A DNA stretch of 64,000 nt from contig NZ_CP108529.1 of assembly GCF_036002945.1 (NCBI RefSeq), forward strand, positions 3,782,001-3,846,000, written 5' to 3'. Origin of the DNA: Streptomyces sp. NBC_01224 (lineage in GTDB: Bacteria; Actinomycetota; Actinomycetes; Streptomycetales; Streptomycetaceae). A program made the position numbers and the translations under genes. Positions 1 through 7,835 of the stretch are shown one piece after another; position 1 is the first letter of the stretch; each line of letters opens with the position of its first letter. Below the pieces are notes generated by a model. It was not told the origin of the DNA and did not search any database. It saw only the letters and a program-made list of their open reading frames with translations.

Positions 1-2532
1 TCCACGGTGATGGTGCGCTCCGGCAACCGCCGCAACACGGGGACGCACTACACCCCGAAGAAGCTGGCGGAAGAGGTCGTCGAGCACACCCTCGCTCCCC
101 TGTGCTTCTCCCCCGGCCCGGCGGAGGGCGCGGCCGTCGGGGTCTGGAAGGCGAAGCCCGCGGCAGAGCTGCTGAAGCTGCGGGTGCTGGATCCGGCAAT
201 GGGCTCCGGCGCCTTCCTCGTCTCCGCCTGCCGCTACCTCTCGGACCGGGTGGTGGACGCCTGGCTGCGCGACGGGCTGCCGGACGAGGTCCGCCGCGAT
301 GTGGGTGCGGACGACCGGGACGAGTTGCTGCGGGTGGCACGGCGTCTGGTCGCCGACCGGTGCCTGTACGGGGTGGACCGGGACCCGATGGCGGTGGAAC
401 TGGCGAAGCTGTCGCTCTGGCTGGTCACGCTGGCGAAGGGCCGGCCGTTCTCCTTCCTGGACCACGCGCTGCGGTGCGGGGACTCGCTGGTCGGTGTCAT
501 CGACGTGGAACAGATCAAGGCGTTCCATCTGGAGTCGGGCGCACGTCAGTTGAGCCAGGAGGTGTCGCGGGCCCTGGACGTGACGGAGTCCCTGCTCTCG
601 AAAGCGGCGGGTCTGCGCCGCGAGATCGAGGCGACCCCGGTCCACGACATCCGCAGCGTCCACGCCAAGACGGAGAAGCTGCGCGAGGCGGAGGCCCTGT
701 CGGAACGGTTGCGCCTGGCGGCGGACGCGGTGGTGGGGGCGGCGCTGGCGGCGGAGGGCATCTCCGACGAGGAGGCGTCCGACCTGACGGGCGAGGAGAA
801 GGTGGGCGGCAAGCGGGGCGCCGCGCAGTTCCGGGACGCGAAGGAGAGCGCGAAGGCACGGGCGTACCGGAACCGACTGGAGTCGGTCGCGGGGCTGGTG
901 GCTACGGCGCTGGAGGAGGACGCGAAGGTCCCCGGGTCGTCGTACGCGGGTGAGCAGGCGCGAGGCGTTGTGGACCGGTGGCTGACGGGCGAACGGGCGG
1001 CTGCGGTACGGCCGTTGCACTGGCCGCTGGAGTTCCCGGAGATCATGGGGGTGGGGGGCGCGTCGGGGTTCGACGCGATCGTGGGGAACCCGCCGTTCAT
1101 CGGCGGCCAGAAGCTGACCGGTGCGCTGGGCACGGACTACCGCGAGTACCTGGTCAACCGGCTGGGCGGAGGACAGCGGGGCAGCGCGGACCTGTGCGCG
1201 TACTTCCTGCTGCGGAACCTGGCGCTGGCGCCGGGTCGGCGTACGGGGATCATCGCGACGAACACGATCGCGCAGGGCGACACCCGAGAGGTCGGGCTGG
1301 ACCAGGCGACGGCTGCCGGGTGGACGGTGTACCGGGCGATCAAGTCGCAGCCCTGGCCGGGGACGGCGGCGCTGGAAGTCTCGCTGCTGTGGCTGGGGGG
1401 AAGCCCGGGTAGCAGCGAGATGCCCGTCTTGAACGGCAATGAGGTACCGGGGATCACCTCGGGGCTCGCTCCGCAATCGCGGGTAAACGGGAAGCCGTAT
1501 CGGCTGGCGGCGAATGCAGGGCAGTCGTTCATGGGGTCAATCCTCCTCGGTAAAGGGTTCATCCTTGAACCGAGTGAAGCCCGCGCTCTGCTCGCAACGG
1601 ACCCACGCAACAAGGATGTAATTTTCCCATACCTGAACGGAGAAGATCAAAATTCCCGCCCCACTGGATCGGCCAGCCGATGGGTAATCGATTTCCGCGG
1701 AATGCCCGAGTCGGAAGCGCGAACCTACGCGGAGCCGTTCGCGATTGTCGAGCGCCTCGTAAGGCCCGTGCGAGCAACGAACAAGCGCCCCGCCCGACGT
1801 GATCGCTGGTGGCAGTATGCCGAGCGGGCACGCAATCTCTACGCGAGCATCGAGAATCAAGGGCTAGCGCATGTAATCGCGATTGCCCTCGTCAGCAAGA
1901 CCGCCATGCCTCTCTTGCAGCCAACTGACCAGGTATTCTCCAACACCTTGGGCGTGTTCACCTCGGACTCGCCAGCCAGACTCGCCGTACTGTCCAGCGC
2001 ACCTCACTATTATTGGGCATTGCAATGGGGTTCAAGCTTGAAAGGCGACCTGCGGTACACGCCAGCAGACGTCTACGAAACGTTCCCGCGCCCAGGCGAA
2101 ACCGCCCGACTCGATACTGCCGGTATCACGCTGGAAAGCGCCCAGCGTAGCGCCATGGCAGCCCAGTCCCTAGGACTCACGGATCTCTACGGGTTGGTAC
2201 ACAGAGGAACGACAAAATCATCCGAGATCGAGGCCATCCGGCGAGCCCACGTTGAGGTCGACGAAGCCGTCGCCGAGTCGTACGAATGGACAGGCCTCGA
2301 CCTGCATCACGGATTTCACGAAACACCGCAAGGCACCCGGTTCACTATCGCCCCCGCCGCCCAGACCGAGATCCTCGACCGCCTCCTGGAGCTGAATCAC
2401 GCTCGCTACAAGGAGGAGCAGGAGGCCGGGCTTCACGCGCCAGGGGCGAAGAAGAAGGCCGCCCCCAAGCGGGCGCCGAAGCCGAAGGTGGAGCCCAAGC
2501 CGGAGGACGGCATCCAGGACGGGATCTTCTGA
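1..2532 (+). CDS. drmMI: DISARM N6-adenine DNA methyltransferase (DrmMI-like), 5' end outside window
   Basis: The reading frame is open to the first base, so the N-terminus lies left of the window; at least 843 residues are visible. Numbering from the GTG at position 7, motif I of an SAM-dependent methyltransferase (DPAMGSG) is at about 62-68 and the amino-methyltransferase motif IV NPPF at about 361-364, which together indicate adenine-N6 methylation of the Eco57I/PglX type. A Lys/Pro-rich tail ends the protein. In class 1 DISARM this enzyme marks host DNA as self. Here drmA-drmB-drmC lie 9.7 kb downstream on the same strand. The assignment to DISARM rather than a stand-alone type IIG or BREX enzyme rests on that neighbourhood. 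GC content drops sharply after about position 1420, in the presumed target-recognition part. Confidence 0.8.
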   Translation, partial: STVMVRSGNRRNTGTHYTPKKLAEEVVEHTLAPLCFSPGPAEGAAVGVWKAKPAAELLKLRVLDPAMGSGAFLVSACRYLSDRVVDAWLRDGLPDEVRRDVGADDRDELLRVARRLVADRCLYGVDRDPMAVELAKLSLWLVTLAKGRPFSFLDHALRCGDSLVGVIDVEQIKAFHLESGARQLSQEVSRALDVTESLLSKAAGLRREIEATPVHDIRSVHAKTEKLREAEALSERLRLAADAVVGAALAAEGISDEEASDLTGEEKVGGKRGAAQFRDAKESAKARAYRNRLESVAGLVATALEEDAKVPGSSYAGEQARGVVDRWLTGERAAAVRPLHWPLEFPEIMGVGGASGFDAIVGNPPFIGGQKLTGALGTDYREYLVNRLGGGQRGSADLCAYFLLRNLALAPGRRTGIIATNTIAQGDTREVGLDQATAAGWTVYRAIKSQPWPGTAALEVSLLWLGGSPGSSEMPVLNGNEVPGITSGLAPQSRVNGKPYRLAANAGQSFMGSILLGKGFILEPSEARALLATDPRNKDVIFPYLNGEDQNSRPTGSASRWVIDFRGMPESEARTYAEPFAIVERLVRPVRATNKRPARRDRWWQYAERARNLYASIENQGLAHVIAIALVSKTAMPLLQPTDQVFSNTLGVFTSDSPARLAVLSSAPHYYWALQWGSSLKGDLRYTPADVYETFPRPGETARLDTAGITLESAQRSAMAAQSLGLTDLYGLVHRGTTKSSEIEAIRRAHVEVDEAVAESYEWTGLDLHHGFHETPQGTRFTIAPAAQTEILDRLLELNHARYKEEQEAGLHAPGAKKKAAPKRAPKPKVEPKPEDGIQDGIF

Positions 2533-2538
2533 CAGCAG

Positions 2539-2577
2539 CTCGCCCTTGCCCAGGCACTCGCCCAGGGCGAGGGCGAG
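2539..2577. terminator. Hairpin between convergent drmMI and DUF397 genes
   Basis: Two 13-base arms, at 2539-2551 and 2565-2577, pair with one mismatch around a 13-base loop. The hairpin begins 6 bases after the methylase stop and ends 13 bases from the opposing DUF397 stop, so it could serve as a bidirectional terminator. No T-run is present, which is usual for Streptomyces. Confidence 0.55.
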
Positions 2578-2590
2578 CGTACGAACGGGA

Positions 2591-2800
2591 TCAGCGCCCG
2601 GCGGCGTACGAGACGAAGCCAGCCCACGCATCTGACGCGAAGGCGAGCCGAGCTCCCTGCGCGTTCTTGGAGTCGCGCACGAGCACCGCGCCGGGTGCCG
2701 CCGCGACCTCGACGCAGTCGCCTTCGTTACCGTCGCTGCTGTAGCTGCTCTTGAACCAGGCCAACTCGGAAACGCCCTGCGCGGAAGTTCTGCGGATCAT
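2591..2800 (-). CDS. DUF397 domain protein
   Basis: This 69-residue protein has the DUF397 signature: a WFKSSYS motif near residue 15, a GDCVEVA segment near 27-33, then VRDSK. Its ATG overlaps the stop of the upstream XRE regulator as ATGA (2797-2800), so the two are translationally coupled. Genes of this family typically sit beside an XRE/DUF5753 regulator and an RsbW-like ATPase in Streptomyces (whiJ/abaA-like clusters), and exactly that set is present here. The family is thought to be a small partner or antagonist of the regulator; its molecular action is not established. A longer frame continues upstream, but the coupled ATG and domain start fit the short form. Confidence 0.85.
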   Translation of the reverse strand: MIRRTSAQGVSELAWFKSSYSSDGNEGDCVEVAAAPGAVLVRDSKNAQGARLAFASDAWAGFVSYAAGR

Positions 2801-3675
2801 GTCTCTCCCAGCATTCGCTCGATGAGGGCCAGAGTCTCTCGGGGTGTGAGAGCCTCGGCCCGGATGATGCCATACCGCAGTTCGAGGATACGGAGCTGTT
2901 TCGGGTCGGTCACCCCGCGCCCATTGAACGCCCCGTGCGAACGCCCCACTGCCGAACCGTCTTTGAACTTCAGCACTCTGATGTCCCCGTCCATGCCGGG
3001 ATGCGCCTCGCGGTGCGTAGGCATCACCTGGAGGGTGACATTGCGCAACTGTCCGATCTCCAACAGACGTTCGAGCTGCCGCCGCCACTCCATCGTGCCC
3101 CCAATGGGCCGCCTGAGCGCCGACTCCTCTTGGACGAAACTGAGAGCAGGTCCGGGCGACCGCTCGAAGATCGACTGCCGCGCCATGCGCGCAGCCACCA
3201 TCCGTTCCACCTCATCCTGCGAGTAGGGGGGCTGCCGAGCTTCGAACAGCGCCCGCGCATGGCCCGGGGTCTGCAACAGCCCATGCAAGCCGTGCGCCAC
3301 ATAAGCCGCAATCTCGGCCGCCTTGGCCTCCAGCTTCGTCAGATCCCGGATCTTCTTCGGGTACCGGACCTCCGCGACGTCCTGCTTCATCGCCGCGATC
3401 TTCCCGCGTGCCCCGAGCACCTCGTCCGCTCTGTCCAGGAGCTCCGGGCGGGGGATGCGGCGGCCACCCTCCACCTTGTAGACCTGGTCCTCCCCGTACC
3501 CGATCGCGGCCCCGAACTCGCCGGCCCGCAGCCCCGCCGCCTCCCGCCACGCCTTGAGCTGGCGGCCCACCGCCGCGACCACGGCCGCCCCCGACTCGTC
3601 ATCGGGATCGACGTCCCAACCCGGCTCGTCCGCCCCGGCGTCACCGCGCTCCGTACCGGTCTCATCCACGCTCAT
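2797..3675 (-). CDS. XRE-family HTH regulator with DUF5753 domain
   Basis: The first part, after an acidic N-terminal stretch, is a Cro/C1-type helix-turn-helix that includes FGAAIGYGEDQVYKVEGG. The remainder is a DUF5753 sensory or partner domain, recognised by segments such as LLQTPGHARALFE, NVTLQVMP and an acidic/aromatic tail. I chose the ATG at 3675 (292 aa) because GGAAG lies about 10 bases upstream; an ATG at 3699 (300 aa) is also in frame. It overlaps the DUF397 gene by four bases and is divergent from the ATPase gene at 3840. Proteins of this class are WhiJ-like DNA-binding regulators of development or secondary metabolism. Here it may control its own locus or the surrounding defence genes, which is inference. 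Confidence 0.88.
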   Translation of the reverse strand: MSVDETGTERGDAGADEPGWDVDPDDESGAAVVAAVGRQLKAWREAAGLRAGEFGAAIGYGEDQVYKVEGGRRIPRPELLDRADEVLGARGKIAAMKQDVAEVRYPKKIRDLTKLEAKAAEIAAYVAHGLHGLLQTPGHARALFEARQPPYSQDEVERMVAARMARQSIFERSPGPALSFVQEESALRRPIGGTMEWRRQLERLLEIGQLRNVTLQVMPTHREAHPGMDGDIRVLKFKDGSAVGRSHGAFNGRGVTDPKQLRILELRYGIIRAEALTPRETLALIERMLGET

Positions 3676-3839
3676 CCGTGCCCCACTTCCGATGTGCATG
3701 CCGTTCTTGGCTCAACCCCTGTGTCCCCAACACGTCACCCCGGACAGCCGGGACAGCACTGGACAAGCACGGGACAAGCACCGTACGCAAGGGGCTCGTT
3801 GCTGTTCACGGTACGCACGCCCCGGCCACGCTGAGCGGC

Positions 3840-4331
3840 GTGAACCAACACATCACCCGAACCGAACATTCCGCTCCCGCCCGGCAGTTCACCGTGTTGC
3901 TCTCGCCCACCCGCCGGGGCGCCAGGCTCGCCCGCCTCCTGGCCACGGCACATCTGGGCGACTGGGGGATCGTCTGCGAACCGGCCGCGCACATCGTCGC
4001 CGACCTGGCCGCCAACGCCGCCGTCCACGGCCGCGTAACCGGCCGGGACTTCCAACTCGGCCTCACCGCCCACCGCGACGAGCTCCTGCGGATCGAGGTT
4101 ACCGACACCCGGGGCGAGCAACTGCCCGTCGTGTCCACCCCCGACCAGCACGCGGAGAGCGGGCGCGGCCTGCTGATCGTCGAGGCACTCGCCGACCGCT
4201 GGGGCATCGACATCGGCCCCGTCCCGCGCAAGACGATCTGGGCCGAACTCGACCTCGTACCACGACCGCTCAACCGGGTCGCGGAAACCCACGACCCGGT
4301 GCGCCGCGTCCCCACGCTCCACGATACATAA
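3840..4331 (+). CDS. RsbW-like ATP-binding protein (HATPase_c_2)
   Basis: This protein of about 163 residues has the GHKL/anti-sigma-kinase fold. An N-box-like segment (DLAANAAVHG) is followed by a G1-like segment (IEVTDTRGEQLP) and a G2-like segment (SGRGLLIVEALADRWG). The start is uncertain: GTG at 3840 places the domain close to the N-terminus and was chosen on that basis, although the frame is open back to 3678 and no strong ribosome site is visible. Such small Streptomyces ATPases commonly accompany XRE/DUF397 genes and may act on regulatory partners. It is divergent from the XRE regulator with about 165 bases between them. Confidence 0.8.
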   Translation: MNQHITRTEHSAPARQFTVLLSPTRRGARLARLLATAHLGDWGIVCEPAAHIVADLAANAAVHGRVTGRDFQLGLTAHRDELLRIEVTDTRGEQLPVVSTPDQHAESGRGLLIVEALADRWGIDIGPVPRKTIWAELDLVPRPLNRVAETHDPVRRVPTLHDT

Positions 4332-4470
4332 AGCTTTAAAGAACCTGGAGAAATTACCCTCCCCACCCAAACCCGACCCCGTCACTCACTCGGGTGACAT
4401 GGGGAAACTGGGCTGGATTTCATACGGGTTGGCTGGCATATGCTCGCCGCGACAACTCCAGACATGCGAC

Positions 4471-4507
4471 GGCCCCCGACCGAGATTCGCACTCTCAACC
4501 GGGGGCC
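4471..4507 (+). promoter_or_regulatory. GC-rich hairpin upstream of the HTH gene
   Basis: Perfect 8-base arms, GGCCCCCG at 4471-4478 and CGGGGGCC at 4500-4507, enclose a 21-base loop that itself contains GAG and CTC. The hairpin ends 28 bases before the ATG at 4536. It could be an attenuator or a terminator for upstream transcription. The rest of 4332-4535 shows no gene. Confidence 0.35.
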
Positions 4508-4535
4508 TGACCACCGAGGAAGTAGAGGCTTCCCG

Positions 4536-5516
4536 ATGGATACCCCGCAGATTACCGCGCCCCCGTGCGGCCCGTCCCCCGTACCCGGAGACGCCACACC
4601 GTCATCCGGTGTCGTCCACATCAACTTCCAGCATGCCGCAGGCTTCACCGTCATCGGCAACCACCTCACCCAGCACCGCGGACTCTCCCTCGCCGCGATC
4701 GGGCTCGCCGCCCACATCCAGTCGCTCCCCGCCGGAGCCAGGATCGGCATCAAACACCTCGCCGAACGCTTCCCCGAGAGCGAGACCCGCATCGCCGCCG
4801 CCCTGCGCGAGCTCGAAGCCCACGGCTACCTCCACCGCAGCCGCGTACGCCTCGCCGACGGCCGCATCGTCACCCGCACCGTCTCGTACAACCAGCCCGG
4901 CGCCGACGCGTCCACCGCCGCAGCGCCGCAGCCACGGACCAGGCGCAGCAAACCGGCAGCCCCGCTGCCCGCACCACAACCACCACCACGCGAGACCGCC
5001 CCCGAACCGCGCCCCGCACCACCCCCGGCACCCGCGCCGCAGCCACAGCCGCTGCCAGCCCGCGCCCTCGTACCGGCCCCCACCGCACGCACCACACCAC
5101 CCCCGCCACTCCCCCAGCCGCAGGAGCTCACACCAGAGCTCCAGCACATGGCCACCGCCCTCCTCGCCGACCTGCGCCGCCACGCACCTCAACTCGTCCT
5201 CTCCGAGCACGACATCCACACCCTCGCCCCCGGCGTCGCCACCTGGCTCGAACGCGACGCCCACCCCGACACCATCCGCCACACCCTCACCACCGACCTC
5301 CCAAGTCCCCCGAAGCACCCCGCCAAGCTCCTGCGCCACCGGATCACGACGCTCCTGCCACCACCGCTACCAGGAGCCCAGGACGTCATCGCACTCGCAC
5401 GCCCCGGCGTCATCGTCATCCCGCTCCAGAACTGTGACCACTGCGACCGCGCCTTCCGCTCCCGCCACCCCGGCTACTGCCGCGACTGCCGGACAGACCT
5501 CCACACAGCCGCCTGA
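4536..5516 (+). CDS. HTH domain protein with Pro-rich linker and C-terminal Cys cluster
   Basis: The 326-residue product has an N-terminal winged-helix-like region: a first helix around VIGNHLTQH, then LAERFPESETRIAAALRELEAHGYL, ending near residue 110. A very Pro/Ala-rich linker follows, then a helical segment, and a terminal CxxC...CxxC cluster (CDHC, CRDC) that could bind zinc. The ATG at 4536 is preceded by GAGG at an 8-base spacing; an upstream ATG at 4440 lies before the hairpin and is less likely. Similar proteins are common in Streptomyces genomes, but I know no assigned function. The Rpn-like gene follows 33 bases downstream and is probably cotranscribed. Confidence 0.75.
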   Translation: MDTPQITAPPCGPSPVPGDATPSSGVVHINFQHAAGFTVIGNHLTQHRGLSLAAIGLAAHIQSLPAGARIGIKHLAERFPESETRIAAALRELEAHGYLHRSRVRLADGRIVTRTVSYNQPGADASTAAAPQPRTRRSKPAAPLPAPQPPPRETAPEPRPAPPPAPAPQPQPLPARALVPAPTARTTPPPPLPQPQELTPELQHMATALLADLRRHAPQLVLSEHDIHTLAPGVATWLERDAHPDTIRHTLTTDLPSPPKHPAKLLRHRITTLLPPPLPGAQDVIALARPGVIVIPLQNCDHCDRAFRSRHPGYCRDCRTDLHTAA

Positions 5517-5549
5517 CCGGAACATCACCCACAACTCGAACGGACCTGC

Positions 5550-6422
5550 ATGGTCAGCTCGCCCCACGAAGCAATGCACCGCATCTTCCAGGAATACCCG
5601 GGCCTCTTCTCCCGCGTCTCTGACGTACTCGGGGTCGCCATCCCACCACCCACCTCAGTCACCCTCATGCCCACCGACCTCACCGAGGCCCGGCCGGTCG
5701 AACGCCGCGTGGATACCCTGCTGCGGATCGAAACCGAGGACGACGGACCCTTCCTCCTCGCCATCGAGGCCCAGGGCAAGAGGGACCCCGACAAGACCGT
5801 CAGCTGGCCGTACTACGTCACCTACCTCAACAGCAAATACCGGCTGCCCGCCCTGCTGCTGGTCGTCTGCCAGGACCGAGCCACCGCCGAATGGGCCGCA
5901 CGTCCGATCTCCATCGGCGTCCGCCAATGGCAGACTTTAGCCCTCTACCCCCTCGTCGCGGGACCGCACAACATGCCGGTGATCACGGACGTGGCCGAGG
6001 CTCGCAAGGACCTCGCGCTCGCCACCCTGGCCGCCATCACACACGCCGATAATCCGGACGTCGGTGCCATACTGAAATCCCTGTCCGCCGCACTGCGGGA
6101 CACACCGGAAGCAATCGCCGACCCCATCGTCGAACTCACCGCGCAGGGCCTGGGCAACCGCCCGGCCGCACAGCACTGGAGGAACCTGGTGGCCGTGGAC
6201 CTCTCCTTCTACAAGTCCTTCATGTCGGAAGAAATCCGGGACGAAGGCCGAGCGCAAGGCCGCGCCGAGGACATCCTGCTCGTATTGGAAGAGCGCGGCA
6301 TCGCCGCTCCTGACAAGGTTCGCGGGCGGATCACCGATTGCGGCGACCCCGAGACTCTGCGCCAGTGGCTCATGCGAGCCGTCACCGCCACCTCTGCCGA
6401 GGAGATCTTCGCCGAGAAGTAG
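5550..6422 (+). CDS. Rpn/YhgA-like PD-(D/E)XK putative nuclease
   Basis: This 290-residue protein has, in its first 80 residues, the pattern of the Rpn (YhgA-like) branch of the PD-(D/E)XK nuclease fold: D55 in VDTLLRIE, then E73-A-Q75-x-K77 at the end of a beta strand, followed by an aromatic WPYYVTYLNSKY helix. The C-terminal part is helical and ends in an Arg/Glu-rich segment. Family members include transposase-like recombination-promoting nucleases; a nuclease role here is inferred from the motif only. It follows the HTH gene with a 33-base gap. The stop is followed by 430 bases without an intact gene. Confidence 0.65.
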   Translation: MVSSPHEAMHRIFQEYPGLFSRVSDVLGVAIPPPTSVTLMPTDLTEARPVERRVDTLLRIETEDDGPFLLAIEAQGKRDPDKTVSWPYYVTYLNSKYRLPALLLVVCQDRATAEWAARPISIGVRQWQTLALYPLVAGPHNMPVITDVAEARKDLALATLAAITHADNPDVGAILKSLSAALRDTPEAIADPIVELTAQGLGNRPAAQHWRNLVAVDLSFYKSFMSEEIRDEGRAQGRAEDILLVLEERGIAAPDKVRGRITDCGDPETLRQWLMRAVTATSAEEIFAEK

Positions 6423-6524
6423 CCTCGCCCTGGCGGCGGCGCCCCGCCTGCCTGCAGGCCCGTATCCCGTTCACCGGCTCCCCGCGTCCGGGGCCGGGGC
6501 AGGACGCGGTACGTCGCGGGGCCG

Positions 6525-6665
6525 TCAGCGTCGCCAGTAGTCCTCGGCGACGCCGGCCTGCCCGAGGACGACGTCGGCACCTTCCGGCGACTGCCACTCT
6601 CAGCCGAGCGGCCGGCCCTGCGCGTCCACCAGGATGTACGCGGCTACGTCGTGCACGGTTGCCAT
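6525..6665 (-). pseudogene. Remnant resembling SocA/DUF4065 antitoxin N-terminus
   Basis: An ATG at 6665 has a very good ribosome site (GGAGGGG, about 7 bases upstream) and opens a frame beginning MATVHDVAAYIL, which closely resembles the start of SocA/Panacea (DUF4065) antitoxin-like proteins. The frame stops at 6600-6602 after 21 residues. It resumes without a shift for another 24 codons to a second stop at 6525. Full proteins of this family are usually over 130 residues, so this looks like an internally deleted and mutated gene. The rest of 6423-6854 shows nothing recognisable. A genuine 21-residue peptide cannot be excluded. Confidence 0.4.
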
Positions 6666-6854
6666 GGTCGGTCCCCTCCGGTCCTCGCCGCCACCCTAGA
6701 GCCGTACGCCTCCATCGACATCCTCGGAGCTCCCGGGCGGGGAGGATCCTCCCCCTGTCGGTCCAGCGTACGAGCGAGGTCGGACAACGGGTACGCCGCG
6801 GGCCTCCTCGGCCTTGCCAATGCTCAAAGAGGGCGCTCAGAACCGAATTCTTGT

Positions 6855-7835
6855 CTACCGACCGCCCTCGCGCATATAGGGTGGCGGCCACTCACGTTCC
6901 CACGCGGCAGAGATGCTGATAACGGCCTCTCCATGGTTCCGGACCACCCCGGCCCCTGCCTCGTATTCGTCCGGTGTCAGGACCACGACGGCGTCACCAC
7001 CCTGCGCCGCCACCTCTGTGGACGGTTCCTCCATCTGCCATCCACGCTCCCCCAAAATGCGCACCATCTGGTGGAAGGCTCGCTCTGCGGTCGAGGCGTC
7101 TTCACAGGTATAGGTCCACTGATGGTCCGCGTAGCACGAGCCGTCCTGCAGACGCACTAGAACCGCGGGCTCGTCACGGGAGGGACGGCCGCCGGCGAAG
7201 CTGTCCAGGATCCGACTGGAAACGGACCGTACCCCGTTCATGGCTTCCTGCCGATCGTGTAGCTCGGCCTCGGTCCTGGGTGCCGGGTAGCCGAGAGACT
7301 CGGACCCCGGCTTCTTGTCCCAGAAGCAGGGAGAAGTGACGCCGACGCTCAGCTGACCGCCCAGCCCCATTGCCACCTGCATGAGGAAGTCATCCGGCTT
7401 GCTTCTCAAATTGGCCGCAACCACTCGACGTTCATAATCTGGCGCAGCATCAACGACATGTCCGGCCTCCTTCCAATTCTCAAAGACCTTCCGGACCACA
7501 TTCTTTGCATCGTCTCGCGGAATACCCTTGAGCCAGTAGTTCCGTGTCAGCGTGACACGGTCCTCGGACCCGCCGTCACTGGGTTCCTGACAGGATTTCA
7601 CGCCTCCACCGAACGACTCAAGACGTGGCTCGGGACTCACCCCACGAATCGCCTCTTGAATCAAGTCTTCAGCCGTCCGCTCGGCCTGACTCATGTCCAT
7701 TCTTGCGCCTCCATGTTCAGCAGCGGGGCCACTCGACGCGTTAGGCCCTACCGGCTCACCCTCACTGCCTGCCCCACAACCGGCCGCAAGGAAAGACGTG
7801 GCGATAAGGAATCCGAGCAGGTGTCTTATTTTCAC
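6855..7835 (-). CDS. Putative lipoprotein
   Basis: This 326-residue protein begins with a short basic region, a hydrophobic stretch and the lipobox LAAGC with Cys20, so it should be exported and lipidated. The mature part has four cysteines, spread along its length, and no domain I recognise. Its ATG overlaps the stop of the alpha/beta hydrolase gene as ATGA (7832-7835), so it is the third gene of a coupled operon with the genes at 7832-9577 and 9587-10027. Lipoproteins of this kind often accompany WXG100-like/hydrolase gene pairs in Streptomyces. The specific function is unknown. Confidence 0.75.
   Translation of the reverse strand: MKIRHLLGFLIATSFLAAGCGAGSEGEPVGPNASSGPAAEHGGARMDMSQAERTAEDLIQEAIRGVSPEPRLESFGGGVKSCQEPSDGGSEDRVTLTRNYWLKGIPRDDAKNVVRKVFENWKEAGHVVDAAPDYERRVVAANLRSKPDDFLMQVAMGLGGQLSVGVTSPCFWDKKPGSESLGYPAPRTEAELHDRQEAMNGVRSVSSRILDSFAGGRPSRDEPAVLVRLQDGSCYADHQWTYTCEDASTAERAFHQMVRILGERGWQMEEPSTEVAAQGGDAVVVLTPDEYEAGAGVVRNHGEAVISISAAWEREWPPPYMREGGR

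Noticed and set aside
4471..4507. tRNA-like fragment or attachment site upstream of the HTH gene
   Set aside because: The loop has some resemblance to a T-arm, but no cloverleaf can be built and no repeat of it was seen nearby.
4399..5940. A Ser/Pro/Thr-rich 513-codon frame over the HTH gene
   Set aside because: It is out of frame with both the HTH and Rpn-like genes, which have ribosome sites and domain motifs.
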